Of a stretch of DNA of 41,848 nucleotides, positions 1 through 11,664 are shown piece after piece; the first letter of the stretch is position 1, and every line of letters begins with the position of its first letter. The notes under the pieces were generated by a model that worked only from the letters and a program-made list of their open reading frames with translations, made no database searches and was not told the origin of the DNA. Source of the stretch: Uliginosibacterium gangwonense (GTDB taxonomy: Bacteria; Pseudomonadota; Gammaproteobacteria; Burkholderiales; Rhodocyclaceae); contig SBBQ01000015.1 in NCBI GenBank assembly GCA_005239635.1, positions 1 to 41,848 on the forward strand. The letters are read 5' to 3'. Position numbers and translations under genes: made by a program.

Positions 1-14
1 GTTTCACGTTAAAC
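1..14. promoter_or_regulatory. parS: Degenerate parS-like site at window edge
   Basis: GTTTCACGTTAAAC differs at one base from the 14-bp core of the perfect parS palindrome that starts at 38. The two centres are 38 bp apart. The site is cut by the window edge, so its outer base cannot be judged. It is probably a second, weaker ParB binding site in the same cluster. Confidence 0.6.
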
Positions 15-37
15 GCTTAGCAGGGGAAATCAGCTGT

Positions 38-53
38 TGTTTCACGTGAAACA
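38..53. promoter_or_regulatory. parS: parS centromere-like site
   Basis: TGTTTCACGTGAAACA is a perfect 16-bp palindrome and matches the widely conserved bacterial chromosomal parS consensus. ParB binds such sites, spreads over neighbouring DNA and works with ParA to segregate the replication origin. The cognate parA and parB genes lie about 3.2 kb downstream, which supports the call. Confidence 0.9.
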
Positions 54-78
54 TTTCGGGGTCGCCTGATACGCAGGC

Positions 79-106
79 AAAAAAATCTACCCCCTTGCGG
101 AGGTGG
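79..106 (-). terminator. Intrinsic terminator of the small exported-protein gene
   Basis: Read on the minus strand, an 8-bp imperfect GC-rich stem (99-106 paired with 87-94, loop 95-98) is followed by a run of seven T residues. It lies just beyond the stop codon of the minus-strand gene at 112-426, as expected for a Rho-independent terminator. Confidence 0.7.
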
Positions 107-111
107 TTTGA

Positions 112-426
112 TCAGAATGGAATAATGATCGGCGGAACACTAACGCCTACGACAACAGCAGGGCGACGCGTGTAGTACACCGGTTCATAAACCACAGGAC
201 GCTCACGCACGACTACGCGCTCACGCTCGTAGTAATGGGGTTTGCGGTCACAGTGGTCACGATGACCGTGGCGACCATAAGCATGGCCTCGACCACGCCA
301 GTCACGATCTTGTTCATAACCGCCACGATAACCCCAGCGGTCTCCGTCGTTGTCGTGTGCCATCGCCGGGGCAGCCAAGGCAGTCAGACCCGTCAAAACA
401 CCAATCAGGGCAAGTTTATGTTTCAC
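112..426 (-). CDS. Small exported His/Arg/Tyr-rich protein of unknown function
   Basis: This 104-aa protein begins with a clear Sec signal peptide. It has a Lys-rich start, a hydrophobic core around residues 5-18 and an Ala-x-Ala site before His24. The mature part is rich in His, Asp, Arg and Tyr up to about residue 85 and then ends in a Val/Pro/Ile-rich hydrophobic tail (VPPIIIPF). The start is a GTG at 426, preceded by a strong GAGGAG ribosome site, and a terminator follows the stop. I recognise no named family. The protein is probably periplasmic or surface-associated, and the His-rich stretch could bind metal, but that is inference. It is divergent from mnmG. Its start codon overlaps a parS-like half-site (419-427). 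Confidence 0.75.
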   Translation of the reverse strand: MKHKLALIGVLTGLTALAAPAMAHDNDGDRWGYRGGYEQDRDWRGRGHAYGRHGHRDHCDRKPHYYERERVVVRERPVVYEPVYYTRRPAVVVGVSVPPIIIPF

Positions 427-656
427 GATTAACTCCTCTCAAATGCCGGCAAAAACGCTATGCCGGTGATGCCATCGTAGAGCGGTATGTTGGAAACAAC
501 TGTATTACCTTGTAACAGATTGCTACCTAGCGCTTGATCGGAATAGCGAGGCGCCAAGCTGATTTTCTAAACAGATTCGGTATTTACGTTGCGCGAGACT
601 GGCTTGCAAATGCCGGCTGGCGTATCATTCGCCCTCTCCAAAGGTTGGTATTTTTC

Positions 657-2591
657 ATGTTGTTTCCGACGCGATTTGATGTGATTGTGGTGGGCGGTGG
701 TCATGCCGGTACTGAAGCGGCATTGGCAAGCGCACGCACGGGTGCGCGCACCCTATTGTTGAGCCACAACATTGAGACCTTGGGGCAGATGAGTTGCAAC
801 CCATCAATTGGCGGGATTGGCAAAGGCCATCTTGTTAAAGAAGTGGATGCGCTGGGCGGCGCAATGGCAGCTGCGACGGACGAGAGCGGTATTCAGTTCC
901 GCATTTTGAACGCTAGCAAGGGTCCTGCGGTACGTGCAACTCGCGCACAGGCCGACCGCGTTTTGTACAAAGCCGCGATACGTCGCCGCCTAGAAAACCA
1001 ACCTAATCTCACGCTATTCCAACAGCCAGTTGATGATCTTCTGGTGAGCGGAGATCGTGTGACCGGTGTTGTAACCCAAGCAGGAATTCGCTTTGAAGGT
1101 GCAACCGTAGTACTCACCGCGGGCACATTCTTGGCGGGATTGATCCACGTTGGCCTAAACAACTATGCAGGCGGTCGTGCGGGCGATGCGCCTGCTGAAT
1201 CATTGGCAAAACGCTTGCGGGAGTTGCAGTTGCCGGTGGGGCGTCTAAAAACCGGTACCCCGCCGCGTATTGATGGTCGCACTATCAATTATGAAGTCAT
1301 GCAAGAACAGCCGGGCGATACGCCAGTCCCGGTGTTCAGCTTTATGGGTAGCGCCGCCCAACACCCGCGCCAATTGCCGTGCTGGATCACGCAAACCAAC
1401 GAGCGCACGCACGATATTATTCGCGCCAATTTAGACCGATCACCCATGTACACCGGGGTGATCGAAGGGGTGGGGCCGCGCTACTGCCCGAGTATTGAAG
1501 ACAAAATCCACCGTTTTGCCGATAAAGATAGTCATAACGTATTTCTCGAGCCGGAAGGTTTGGATACACATGAAATATATCCAAACGGCATATCTACATC
1601 GTTGCCATTTGATGTTCAATTGGCTGTTGTACGCAGTATTCGCGGCATGGAAAACGCGCATATTTTGCGCCCAGGTTATGCCATTGAATACGACTATTTT
1701 GACCCGCGGAATCTGAAAAGTAGCTTAGAAACCAAGTCGATTAGCGGCTTGTTTTTTGCGGGGCAAATTAACGGCACAACTGGTTATGAAGAGGCCGCTG
1801 CGCAAGGTCTTTTAGCGGGCTTAAACGCGGCGCGACAGTCGCGAGATGAGGCCCCATGGTGCCCACAGCGTCATGAAGCGTATTTGGGCGTGCTGGTGGA
1901 TGATTTAATTACGCGGGGGGTCAGCGAGCCGTATCGCATGTTTACCTCGCGTGCTGAATATCGCCTTAGCTTGCGAGAAGACAATGCAGATCTGCGATTG
2001 ACTGAGCAGGGTCGAGAACTAGGTTTAGTTGACGATGCGCGCTGGACATTTTTTAGCAGTAAGCGCGAAGGTATCGCCGCCGAACAAGAGCGTTTGCGTA
2101 GCACTTGGGTTAATCCACGCGTAGTCAATATTCACGCGGCTGAACAATTGTTTGGCAAAGCACTTGAGCGCGAATATAACTTGCTCGACTTGCTGCGTCG
2201 CCCAGAAGTTAGCTATGACGCCTTAATGCAGCTGGAAGCGGCGCCCGAGCCGGTAAGCAATCGGCAAGTTATTGAACAAGTCGAAATTCAAGCTAAATAC
2301 CAGGGCTACGTGGATCGCCAACAAGACGAAATTGAAAAGTTGCGCGCCACAGAAAATCTACCGTTGCCAAAAAATATTGATTACGCACAAGTACGTGGCT
2401 TGTCACGAGAAGTACAACAAAAACTCAATACACATCGTCCCGAAACCTTAGGTCAGGCGTCTCGCATTCAAGGCATTACACCGGCTGCAATCTCCCTTCT
2501 ATTGGTGCATTTGAAGAAGGGCGTGTTGTCTAAAAACAGTCTCGCAGCTTCGAAAATGGCGGACGATTGTAACGATAACGCTTGCGCCTAA
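657..2591 (+). CDS. mnmG: tRNA uridine-5-carboxymethylaminomethyl modification enzyme MnmG (GidA)
   Basis: MnmG is the FAD-dependent partner of MnmE. Together they install the 5-carboxymethylaminomethyl group on the wobble uridine of several tRNAs. The protein has the N-terminal dinucleotide-binding motif [10 protein letters not shown] at about residues 13-22, then [17 protein letters not shown], the central [10 protein letters not shown] segment and a helical C-terminal domain. I chose the ATG at 657, which gives 644 aa and the family-typical MLFP start. An upstream in-frame TTG at 534 would add an atypical 41-residue leader. The last 20 or so residues after LKKG are poorly conserved. It is the first gene of a probable mnmG-rsmG-parA-parB operon. 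Confidence 0.96.
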   Translation: MLFPTRFDVIVVGGGHAGTEAALASARTGARTLLLSHNIETLGQMSCNPSIGGIGKGHLVKEVDALGGAMAAATDESGIQFRILNASKGPAVRATRAQADRVLYKAAIRRRLENQPNLTLFQQPVDDLLVSGDRVTGVVTQAGIRFEGATVVLTAGTFLAGLIHVGLNNYAGGRAGDAPAESLAKRLRELQLPVGRLKTGTPPRIDGRTINYEVMQEQPGDTPVPVFSFMGSAAQHPRQLPCWITQTNERTHDIIRANLDRSPMYTGVIEGVGPRYCPSIEDKIHRFADKDSHNVFLEPEGLDTHEIYPNGISTSLPFDVQLAVVRSIRGMENAHILRPGYAIEYDYFDPRNLKSSLETKSISGLFFAGQINGTTGYEEAAAQGLLAGLNAARQSRDEAPWCPQRHEAYLGVLVDDLITRGVSEPYRMFTSRAEYRLSLREDNADLRLTEQGRELGLVDDARWTFFSSKREGIAAEQERLRSTWVNPRVVNIHAAEQLFGKALEREYNLLDLLRRPEVSYDALMQLEAAPEPVSNRQVIEQVEIQAKYQGYVDRQQDEIEKLRATENLPLPKNIDYAQVRGLSREVQQKLNTHRPETLGQASRIQGITPAAISLLLVHLKKGVLSKNSLAASKMADDCNDNACA

Positions 2592-2610
2592 AGCAGAAGA
2601 GCCGCGTGCT

Positions 2611-3240
2611 ATGACGACCTTAAAACAATTACAAAACGATGCCCAAACTATGGGCGTCGCGCTGAATGAAAGCTGTGCCCAGCGCTTATTGGATTACGCT
2701 GCGTTACTTGAAAAATGGAATAAGGTGTACAACCTAACTGCTATACGCGATCAAGCACAGGCCTACGCATTGCATTTGCTCGACTCGCTATCAGTACTGC
2801 CATATTTAAAGGGCATTAGCACGCTGGCGGATGTTGGTACTGGGGGTGGACTACCGGGTATTCCCTTGGCCATTGCCTGTGGCGATCATTTGCGCGTCAC
2901 GCTGATTGAAACCAACCATAAGAAGGCCAGTTTTCTGCAACAAGCCAAAATTGAGCTGGGCTTAAATAATGTCAATGTGCTGAATCAGCGCGTAGAGCAA
3001 GTTGAACAACAGGCGCAATTTGATGGCGTGATCTCACGTGCATTTTCAGACCTCGCTGATTTTGTGAGCTTGGCCGGGCCATTGGCAAAAACAGATGGAA
3101 CATTGTTTGCAATGAAGGGCCTGTATCCGCATGAAGAGATCAATCAATTGCCAGCGCAATGGCAATTGGCAAAGAGTCGTGAGCTCACGGTGCCACATGT
3201 TGAGGCGCATCGGCATCTGCTGGAACTCAAGCGAGCCTAA
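2611..3240 (+). CDS. rsmG: 16S rRNA (guanine-527-N7) methyltransferase RsmG (GidB)
   Basis: RsmG uses S-adenosylmethionine to methylate N7 of G527 in 16S rRNA. The 209-aa protein shows the class I methyltransferase glycine motif DVGTGGGLPGIPLAI at about residues 74-88 and an acidic residue in LIETNHKKASFL after strand 2. The N-terminal YNLTAIRD segment is typical of the family. It follows mnmG by 19 bp and precedes parA by 28 bp, the usual origin-proximal order. The length is normal for the family. Confidence 0.96.
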   Translation: MTTLKQLQNDAQTMGVALNESCAQRLLDYAALLEKWNKVYNLTAIRDQAQAYALHLLDSLSVLPYLKGISTLADVGTGGGLPGIPLAIACGDHLRVTLIETNHKKASFLQQAKIELGLNNVNVLNQRVEQVEQQAQFDGVISRAFSDLADFVSLAGPLAKTDGTLFAMKGLYPHEEINQLPAQWQLAKSRELTVPHVEAHRHLLELKRA

Positions 3241-3268
3241 CTAAAAAAGTTAACGATAAGAGCTAAAC

Positions 3269-4039
3269 ATGGCGCATATTTTTTGTATCGCGAACCAAAA
3301 AGGTGGTGTGGGTAAAACCACGACAAGCGTTAACTTGGCAGCCTCGTTAGCGCAAAATGGCCAGCGTGTACTGCTCGTCGACCTCGACCCGCAGGGGAAC
3401 GCCACCATGGGTTCGGGTGTGGATAAACGCGCGCTTCAACAAAGTGTTTATCAAGTTTTGGTGGGGCTTTCGGGCATACAACAAGCGCGCGTAACAGAAA
3501 CGCAGGCGGGTTACCACGTGCTGCCTGCCAACCGCGATTTAGCGGGCGCAGAAATCGAAATGGTGGGTTTGGAACAGCGTGAATCACGCTTGAAAAATGC
3601 GCTGCGCGAAGTCACGGACGAATATGATTTTGTGTTGATTGATTGTCCACCCAGTTTATCGTTGCTTACGCTTAATGGCTTGTGCTGCGCGCATGGCGTC
3701 ATCATACCTATGCAGTGTGAATACTACGCACTCGAAGGATTGAGTGACCTAGTGAACACCATCAAGAAGGTGCACGCCAACCTCAATCGTGACTTGCGCA
3801 TTATTGGATTGTTGCGCGTGATGTTTGACCCGCGCAACACCTTGGCTCAGCAAGTATCAGCACAGTTGGTTGAACACTTCGGCGACAAAGTATTCAACAC
3901 TATCGTGCCGCGTAATGTGCGCTTGGCAGAAGCGCCCTCACATGGTATGCCCGGCGTGCTTTTTGATAAAGCGGCTAAGGGAGCAGTTGCCTACAACCAC
4001 TTCGCGCTTGAAATGATCGAGCGCGTTAAATCCTTTTAA
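3269..4039 (+). CDS. parA: Chromosome partitioning ATPase ParA (Soj)
   Basis: This 256-aa Walker-type ATPase has a deviant P-loop, KGGVGKTT, at residues 11-18, a switch region VDLDPQGNAT at about 37-46 and DCPPSLSLLT at about 124-133. ParA binds DNA non-specifically as an ATP dimer and moves ParB-parS complexes. The full length and the adjacent parB and parS sites make this the chromosomal Soj-type protein, not a plasmid ParA. It lies in the mnmG-rsmG-parA-parB gene string. Confidence 0.96.
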   Translation: MAHIFCIANQKGGVGKTTTSVNLAASLAQNGQRVLLVDLDPQGNATMGSGVDKRALQQSVYQVLVGLSGIQQARVTETQAGYHVLPANRDLAGAEIEMVGLEQRESRLKNALREVTDEYDFVLIDCPPSLSLLTLNGLCCAHGVIIPMQCEYYALEGLSDLVNTIKKVHANLNRDLRIIGLLRVMFDPRNTLAQQVSAQLVEHFGDKVFNTIVPRNVRLAEAPSHGMPGVLFDKAAKGAVAYNHFALEMIERVKSF

Positions 4040-4067
4040 TTGACGCCAACAAAATAGAGCGCCGTTT

Positions 4068-4946
4068 ATGAATCCTCCAAAACTAAAAGGTCTCGGGCGT
4101 GGCCTCGACGTGTTGTTGGCCGCCAATAAAGACGAAGATGAATCACCGGCAGCAACAAGCACCCTGCCTGTGGGTGATCTGCAGCCGGGTAAGTATCAGC
4201 CGCGTACGCATATGGACCCTGGTTCGTTAGAAGATCTTGCCGCCTCCATTAAAGCGCAGGGTTTGATGCAGCCAATTTTGGTGCGCCCAATTGGCAAAGG
4301 ACAGCATGAAATTATTGCGGGCGAGCGTCGCTGGCGGGCATCGCAACTGGCAGGCCTTACCGAAGTGCCCGTGCTGATTCGCGAAATTCCCGATGAAAAC
4401 GCGCTAGCGATGGCGCTTATTGAAAATATTCAACGCGAAGATCTCAATCCGCTCGAAGAGGCTGCTGGCGTGCAGCGCCTGATTAACGAATTTGGCCTGA
4501 CGCATGAGCAGGCAGCGCAAGCCATTGGTCGGTCACGTTCAGCTGCTACCAATTTGCTGCGCCTGCTCAATCTGGCGCAAGCTGTGCAAGACATGTTGAT
4601 GAAGGGCGATATCGACATGGGGCACGCCCGTGCCTTGTTGGCGCTGGATAAAGCTAAGCAGGTGGCTTTTGCCAATCAAATCGTAGCGCGTGGCTTGTCG
4701 GTGCGCGAGGCCGAAAAGTTGGTCGCTAAAGAAATAAACGGCCAACAAGGTGCCGCTAGCGTGAAATCAGGTCCCACCACGCAAAGTCGAGACCTACTAA
4801 GACTACAAGAAGAATTGTCAGATGCCATTGGGGCCGGTGTTACCATTCAGGCCAACCGAAAGGGTGCTGGCAAGCTCAATATCCAGTTTGGCTCACTAGA
4901 TCAGCTTGATGGGTTGATATCCATATTGCGTGGAAATCAGCGCTGA
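4068..4946 (+). CDS. parB: Chromosome partitioning protein ParB (Spo0J)
   Basis: This 292-aa ParB starts with the family-typical KGLGRGLDVLLAAN segment. The CTPase/nuclease-like N domain carries GERRWR at residues 85-90 and ENIQREDLNP at 119-128. The helix-turn-helix that reads parS is at about 140-170 (LTHEQAAQAIGRSRS). A C-terminal dimerisation domain follows a low-complexity linker. It binds the parS sites at 1-53. It is the last gene before the ATP synthase promoter. A small hairpin (TGCGG/CCGCA) just after its stop lacks a T tract, so some read-through into atp is possible. Confidence 0.96.
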   Translation: MNPPKLKGLGRGLDVLLAANKDEDESPAATSTLPVGDLQPGKYQPRTHMDPGSLEDLAASIKAQGLMQPILVRPIGKGQHEIIAGERRWRASQLAGLTEVPVLIREIPDENALAMALIENIQREDLNPLEEAAGVQRLINEFGLTHEQAAQAIGRSRSAATNLLRLLNLAQAVQDMLMKGDIDMGHARALLALDKAKQVAFANQIVARGLSVREAEKLVAKEINGQQGAASVKSGPTTQSRDLLRLQEELSDAIGAGVTIQANRKGAGKLNIQFGSLDQLDGLISILRGNQR

Positions 4947-4980
4947 TGCGGGATTCCGCAGCCTAACTCGGGTTCATCTG

Positions 4981-5010
4981 TTGACCCGGTAACCGTAACT
5001 TGACTATACT
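4981..5010 (+). promoter_or_regulatory. Sigma-70-type promoter of the atp operon
   Basis: TTGACC at 4981-4986 and TATACT at 5005-5010 are separated by 18 bp and sit 32 bp upstream of the atpI start. The near-consensus boxes suggest a strong housekeeping promoter, as expected for ATP synthase. Confidence 0.7.
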
Positions 5011-5042
5011 CTCGCCGTTTCAGCTGGCGCGAAGAGGTCGAT

Positions 5043-5474
5043 ATGTCTTTCAGTCTTCGCATCCAGAGCAAGCCGATTCGTAAAGTTCTAATGTGGCAGC
5101 TTGCTGTCACTGCAGCACTTGCGGTCCTCGCTGGCCTTCTTGCCGGGTTACCTGCGGCAAAGTCGGTCTGTCTTGGCGGTTTCATCAGCATTGCCTCAGG
5201 CATTGCCTTCGGATTGATGGCCTCTCGTCAGGCACCTTCCGCAGGTACGGCCATCCGCAATATGTTGAGAGCCGAATCGGTCAAGATTGGCGTAGTCGTC
5301 ATTCTGTTCTGGTTGGTACTGAAGGTTGTGTCGGATATTGTTCCGCTGGCTTTATTGGGGTCTTTCATCGTATCGACCCTAATCCAATCGATGGCGTTCT
5401 TTGTTCGCGATTCTTCTTATGACGATGCAACAGCAAAGTCACTTGAAGCCTCGCTCAAAAATGGTACGGACTGA
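5043..5474 (+). CDS. atpI: ATP synthase subunit I
   Basis: This 143-aa membrane protein is the first gene of the ATP synthase operon. It has four hydrophobic segments, at about residues 18-36, 39-57, 77-98 and 101-120. AtpI proteins are thought to assist c-ring assembly or ion supply and are not part of the final rotary enzyme. The gene ends 2 bp before atpB, and its identity rests mainly on position and topology. A GAGG-type ribosome site precedes the ATG. Confidence 0.85.
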   Translation: MSFSLRIQSKPIRKVLMWQLAVTAALAVLAGLLAGLPAAKSVCLGGFISIASGIAFGLMASRQAPSAGTAIRNMLRAESVKIGVVVILFWLVLKVVSDIVPLALLGSFIVSTLIQSMAFFVRDSSYDDATAKSLEASLKNGTD

Positions 5475-5476
5475 AC

Positions 5477-6301
5477 ATGGCTGAAGCTCAAGAACTCACC
5501 ACAACTCAATATATCAGCCACCACCTCACCAACATGACAAAGCAAGTTGGCGAGGGGTCATTCATGACCCTACACGTAGACTCGCTCATCATGGCGGTCA
5601 TCATGGGTTTGGTGGGTATCGGTTTTATTTGGTGGATTGCCCGCGGCGCAACTTCTGGTGTGCCGACAAAGCGCCAAGCATTTGTTGAACTCGTGTTCGA
5701 CTTTGTAGATGAACAAGCCAAAGGCATGTTCCACGGCGATCGTCATAAATTCATCGCTCCTGCAGCCTTTACCGTGTTTGTTTGGGTGTTGTTGATGAAT
5801 GCAACCTCATTCCTGCCGGTAGATCTGATGGCGTGGGTATATGAGCATGTATTCCATCTGCACAACTGGCGTTCAGTGCCGACGGCCGACGTAAACACGA
5901 CCTTTGCGTTGGGTCTGTCCGTATGGCTGCTGATGATTTACTTCAGCATTGCTGTAAAAGGCTTTGGCGGTTGGATCCACGAACTGACCTGCACCCCGTT
6001 TGGCGTAAAGCCGCTGTGGGCGTCTCCGATTTTGTTGGTGTTTAACCTGCTGTTCAACCTGATTGAGCTGGTGTCCAAGCCGTTGTCGCATTCGCTGCGT
6101 TTGTACGGCAACATCTATGCAGGCGAAATCATCTTCCTGCTGCTGGGCATGTGGGCCGCTACTGGTTTGGTGGGTACCGCTGCGAGTGCGGTTCTGACCG
6201 CAGGTTGGGCGATCTTCCACATTCTGATCGTGCCGCTGCAGGCTTTTATTTTCATGATGCTCACCGTGGTCTATTTGTCCATGGCACATGAAAGTCACTA
6301 A
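5477..6301 (+). CDS. atpB: F1Fo ATP synthase subunit a
   Basis: This 274-aa polytopic membrane protein forms the two proton half-channels of Fo. The key [14 protein letters not shown] motif around residues 209-222 includes the essential arginine that faces the c-ring. The usual C-terminal helix, containing [15 protein letters not shown], is present. Its length matches proteobacterial AtpB. It starts 2 bp after atpI and is followed by a 56-bp gap with a GAAAGGA ribosome site for atpE. Confidence 0.97.
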   Translation: MAEAQELTTTQYISHHLTNMTKQVGEGSFMTLHVDSLIMAVIMGLVGIGFIWWIARGATSGVPTKRQAFVELVFDFVDEQAKGMFHGDRHKFIAPAAFTVFVWVLLMNATSFLPVDLMAWVYEHVFHLHNWRSVPTADVNTTFALGLSVWLLMIYFSIAVKGFGGWIHELTCTPFGVKPLWASPILLVFNLLFNLIELVSKPLSHSLRLYGNIYAGEIIFLLLGMWAATGLVGTAASAVLTAGWAIFHILIVPLQAFIFMMLTVVYLSMAHESH

Positions 6302-6345
6302 TTCGTTTTAACCTTGATTTCTTGTTTCAATACCCTTCTCACTGA

Positions 6346-6630
<285 letters not shown>

Positions 6631-6664
6631 TCGGTCGCGTACTCAACACCCTTAGGGACCTGGC

Positions 6665-7138
6665 ATGAACATTAATTTGACACTGTTTTCCCAGGCCGTT
6701 GCGTTCGCAATCTTCATCTGGTTCACCGTTAAGTTCGTATGGCCGCCTTTGCTGCGTGCCATCGAGCAACGCCAGCAACAGATCGCCGATGGCCTGGCCG
6801 CTGCAGAGCGCGCCCGTTCTGATCTTGCCAATGCAGAGAAGAAGGCCGTTGACGAACTGCGTCAGGCACGTGAAGCCGCTGCTGATATGCGTAGCAACGC
6901 CGACCGTCAGGCTGCTCAACTGCTTGAAGAAGCCCGTGCAGAAGGTGCTCGCATCGTTGCCCGTGCTCGTGAAGCTGCTGAACAAGAAGCTGCAGTTGCT
7001 GCACAACGCGCTAAAGAAACACTGCGCGAACAAGTTGCACAACTGGCGGTATCTGGTGCTGAACGTATCCTGCGTCGTGAAGTTAACGCACAGGTACATG
7101 CGCAGCTGCTGACCGACCTCAAACAGGAACTGCGCTGA
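6665..7138 (+). CDS. atpF: F1Fo ATP synthase subunit b
   Basis: This 157-aa stator protein has one N-terminal membrane helix (about residues 4-27) followed by a long charged, Ala-rich coiled coil to about residue 140. It dimerises and links subunit a to the F1 head through the delta subunit. The length is normal. It ends 2 bp before atpH, which suggests translational coupling. Confidence 0.97.
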   Translation: MNINLTLFSQAVAFAIFIWFTVKFVWPPLLRAIEQRQQQIADGLAAAERARSDLANAEKKAVDELRQAREAAADMRSNADRQAAQLLEEARAEGARIVARAREAAEQEAAVAAQRAKETLREQVAQLAVSGAERILRREVNAQVHAQLLTDLKQELR

Positions 7139-7140
7139 CC

Positions 7141-7677
7141 ATGGCAGAGAATGCAACCATCGCACGGCCTTACGCTGAAGCTGCTTTCAGCCTTGCTAAG
7201 GACAAAAACGCCTTGGACGGCTGGTCTACAGCGCTGAATCGCTTGGCTACCTCAGTGACACTTCCACAAGTTAAAGCTTGTTTGGGCAACCCGCGCATTT
7301 CAACGGGCCAAATGCAAGACTTGTTTGGTGATGTGCTGGGCACCAGCGCTCCGGCAGATGCCCGCAATTTTGTGCGCGTGCTGATCGACAACGACCGACT
7401 CGCCGTATTGCCCGAAATCAGCGAACAGTTCGAAGTGCTCAAAAACAACGCCCAAGGCGTGAAGGAAGCGAACATTACAAGCGCCTTCCCGCTGGACGAT
7501 GCGAGCCTGCGTCAACTGACTGCTGATGTTGAGCAACGCTATGGCTGCAAGATTCTGCCTGTTGTGACGGTAGACGCCTCGCTCATTGGCGGTGTGAAAA
7601 TCGCTGTTGGCGATGAAGTGATCGACGCCTCGGTACGCGGCAAGCTAGCCTCCATGGCTGCTTCGCTAATGAATTAG
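7141..7677 (+). CDS. atpH: F1Fo ATP synthase subunit delta
   Basis: This 178-aa stator subunit starts with the typical [15 protein letters not shown] helix and ends with [20 protein letters not shown], the conserved OSCP/delta C-terminal signature. It caps the F1 alpha/beta hexamer and binds subunit b. The gene follows atpF by 2 bp and precedes atpA by 10 bp with a TTAGGAG ribosome site. Confidence 0.97.
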   Translation: MAENATIARPYAEAAFSLAKDKNALDGWSTALNRLATSVTLPQVKACLGNPRISTGQMQDLFGDVLGTSAPADARNFVRVLIDNDRLAVLPEISEQFEVLKNNAQGVKEANITSAFPLDDASLRQLTADVEQRYGCKILPVVTVDASLIGGVKIAVGDEVIDASVRGKLASMAASLMN

Positions 7678-7687
7678 GAGCTTTGCA

Positions 7688-9241
7688 ATGAACCTCAACC
7701 CCTCTGAAATTACCGATCTGATTAAGAGCCGGATTCAGAATCTGGAGCTGGCCGCGGGTGCGCGTACCGAGGGCACTGTAGTATCAGTGACCGACGGTAT
7801 CGTCCGTGTGCATGGCCTGGCCGACGTGATGCAGGGCGAAATGCTCGAATTCCCGGCAACCAAGGATGGCACGCCGACCTTCGGTTTGGCGCTGAACTTG
7901 GAACGTGATTCCGTTGGTGCCGTTATTCTGGGCGAATACGAGCATATCTCCGAAGGCGACACCGTTAAGTGTACGGGTCGTATTCTGGAAGTGCCCGTTG
8001 GTCCTGAACTGATTGGCCGCGTAGTGAATGCGCTGGGTCAGCCGATTGACGGCAAGGGCCCGATCAACGCCAAGATGACCGACGTGATCGAAAAGGTTGC
8101 GCCTGGCGTTATCGCACGTAAGTCAGTTGATCAGCCGGTACAAACCGGTCTGAAGTGTATTGACTCCATGGTGCCGGTAGGCCGTGGTCAGCGTGAGTTG
8201 ATCATTGGTGACCGCCAAACAGGTAAGACGGCTGTTGCGATTGATGCCATCATCAATCAAAAGGGTCAAAACATGACCTGTATCTACGTTGCGATCGGCC
8301 AAAAGGCATCCTCGATCAAAAACGTAGTACGCGCTCTGGAACAAGCTGGCGCGATGGAATACACCATCGTTGTAGCCGCCTCTGCGTCTGAATCAGCTGC
8401 AATGCAATTCTTGTCAGCCTACTCTGGCTGTACGATGGGCGAATACTTCCGCGACCGCGGTCAAGATGCGCTGATCGTGTATGACGACCTGTCAAAGCAA
8501 GCTGTTGCATACCGTCAAGTTTCGCTGCTGTTGCGCCGTCCGCCGGGCCGTGAAGCTTACCCGGGTGACGTGTTCTACCTGCACAGCCGTCTGCTTGAGC
8601 GTGCTGCTCGTGTAAATGCTGACTACGTTGAAGCATTCACCAAGGGTGAAGTGAAGGGTAAGACCGGTTCGCTGACCGCATTGCCAATCATTGAAACCCA
8701 AGCGGGTGACGTTTCTGCATTCGTTCCGACCAACGTAATTTCTATTACTGACGGTCAGATCTTCTTGGAAACCAACCTGTTCAACTCCGGTATCCGTCCT
8801 GCTATTAACGCAGGTATCTCGGTATCGCGTGTGGGTGGTGCCGCTCAAACCAAGCTGATTAAGTCGCTGTCCGGCGGTATTCGTACTGACTTGGCGCAGT
8901 ATCGCGAACTCGCAGCGTTTGCCCAGTTTGCTTCTGATCTTGACGAAGCAACCCGCAAGCAGCTGGATCGTGGTGCACGTGTGACCGAGCTGTTAAAGCA
9001 AGCTCAATATTTGCCGCAAGCGATCAGCCTGATGGGTGCCTCACTGTACGCAGTGAACAAGGGCTTCCTGGACGATGTTGAAGTGAAGAAAGTTCTCGCT
9101 TTTGAATCCGGTCTGCATCAGTACCTGAAGTCCAACCATGCCGCTCTGCTGAACAAGCTGGAAAGCGACAAGGCTATGGACAAGGCAGCCGAAGAAGAGC
9201 TGGGTAACGCCATCTCCGCTTTCAAGAAGTCTTTCGCTTAA
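7688..9241 (+). CDS. atpA: F1 ATP synthase subunit alpha
   Basis: This 517-aa non-catalytic nucleotide-binding subunit carries the P-loop GDRQTGKTA at about residues 174-182, and the sequence [17 protein letters not shown] with its conserved arginine at about 378-394. An N-terminal beta-barrel and a C-terminal helical domain are present in full. The length is close to the 513 aa usual in proteobacteria. It uses the codons of highly expressed genes more strictly than its neighbours outside the operon. Confidence 0.98.
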   Translation: MNLNPSEITDLIKSRIQNLELAAGARTEGTVVSVTDGIVRVHGLADVMQGEMLEFPATKDGTPTFGLALNLERDSVGAVILGEYEHISEGDTVKCTGRILEVPVGPELIGRVVNALGQPIDGKGPINAKMTDVIEKVAPGVIARKSVDQPVQTGLKCIDSMVPVGRGQRELIIGDRQTGKTAVAIDAIINQKGQNMTCIYVAIGQKASSIKNVVRALEQAGAMEYTIVVAASASESAAMQFLSAYSGCTMGEYFRDRGQDALIVYDDLSKQAVAYRQVSLLLRRPPGREAYPGDVFYLHSRLLERAARVNADYVEAFTKGEVKGKTGSLTALPIIETQAGDVSAFVPTNVISITDGQIFLETNLFNSGIRPAINAGISVSRVGGAAQTKLIKSLSGGIRTDLAQYRELAAFAQFASDLDEATRKQLDRGARVTELLKQAQYLPQAISLMGASLYAVNKGFLDDVEVKKVLAFESGLHQYLKSNHAALLNKLESDKAMDKAAEEELGNAISAFKKSFA

Positions 9242-9273
9242 GTCGCCATATCAACGCTTAAAGGAGCATAGTT

Positions 9274-10146
9274 ATGGCGGCAGGCAAGGAAATTCGCGGC
9301 AAGATCAAAAGCTTCGAAAACACGAAGAAGATCACCAAGGCCATGGAAATGGTCTCCGCTTCCAAAATGCGTAAAGCGCAGGACCGGATGCGGGCCGCAC
9401 GTCCCTATAGCGAAAAGATTCGCAGCATTACTGCCAACCTGTCTAAGGCCAATCCGGAATACCGTTCTCCCTACATGCGTATGGGCGGGCAATCCGGTGC
9501 GACCGGCTTTATTGTGGTAACAACCGACAAGGGTTTGTGTGGTGGCTTGAACACCAACGTCCTGCGTTCTGTTACTAACAAAATGCGTGATGTGCAAACA
9601 GCGGGCGGCAAGATTGAAGCAGTTGCCATTGGAGGCAAGGGCTTTAACTTCCTGAATCGTGTTGGCGCAAAGGTCATTGCTCATGCAGTGGGCCTGGGCG
9701 ACAAACCGCACATCGACAAGTTGATTGGCCCGGTTAAGGTCATGCTGGATGCGTTTGTTGAAGGCAAGGTGGATGCGGTTTATCTCTGCTACACCCGCTT
9801 TATCAACACCATGAAGCAAGAGCCAGTCGTTGAGCAGCTGCTGCCGCTGAAAGCCGAAACAATTGAGGCTTCAGCAGATCAGACGCACAACTGGGACTAC
9901 ATTTACGAACCGGATGCAGCCACCGTCATCAATGAATTGCTGACGCGCTACATCGAAGCACTGATCTACCAGAGCGTGGCAGAGAACATGGCTTCGGAGC
10001 AATCCTCCCGGATGGTCGCGATGAAGGCGGCAACGGAGAATGCAGGCAACCTGATTTCTGAACTGAAGTTGGTGTACAACAAGACGCGTCAAGCGTCTAT
10101 CACCAAAGAACTGTCAGAAATCGTTGCGGGTGCTGCAGCGGTTTAA
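9274..10146 (+). CDS. atpG: F1 ATP synthase subunit gamma
   Basis: This 290-aa subunit forms the rotating central shaft. The N-terminal helix carries [22 protein letters not shown] and the C-terminal helix carries [12 protein letters not shown] and [15 protein letters not shown], both strongly conserved in AtpG. An AAAGGAG ribosome site precedes the ATG. Its length is normal and its position in the operon is canonical. Confidence 0.97.
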   Translation: MAAGKEIRGKIKSFENTKKITKAMEMVSASKMRKAQDRMRAARPYSEKIRSITANLSKANPEYRSPYMRMGGQSGATGFIVVTTDKGLCGGLNTNVLRSVTNKMRDVQTAGGKIEAVAIGGKGFNFLNRVGAKVIAHAVGLGDKPHIDKLIGPVKVMLDAFVEGKVDAVYLCYTRFINTMKQEPVVEQLLPLKAETIEASADQTHNWDYIYEPDAATVINELLTRYIEALIYQSVAENMASEQSSRMVAMKAATENAGNLISELKLVYNKTRQASITKELSEIVAGAAAV

Positions 10147-10157
10147 TTATTTAGTGA

Positions 10158-11585
<1,428 letters not shown>

Positions 11586-11592
11586 GCCCATT

Positions 11593-11622
11593 CAAGACTG
11601 TCGGGTTGTCCCGGCAGTCTTG
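11593..11622 (+). other. Hairpin between atpD and atpC
   Basis: CAAGACTGTCGGG (11593-11605) can pair with CCCGGCAGTCTTG (11610-11622) as a 13-bp stem with one G-U pair and a TTGT loop. No T tract follows, so full termination is unlikely. It could stabilise the upstream atp mRNA or reduce expression of atpC relative to atpD. That role is inference. Confidence 0.7.
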
Positions 11623-11664
11623 TAACAGCAAGCTGAAATCTATTGAACGAATAGGACGAGAACT

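Noticed and set aside
534-656. Upstream extension of mnmG from a TTG start
   Set aside because: The added 41 residues are not family-like, while the ATG at 657 gives the conserved MLFP start.
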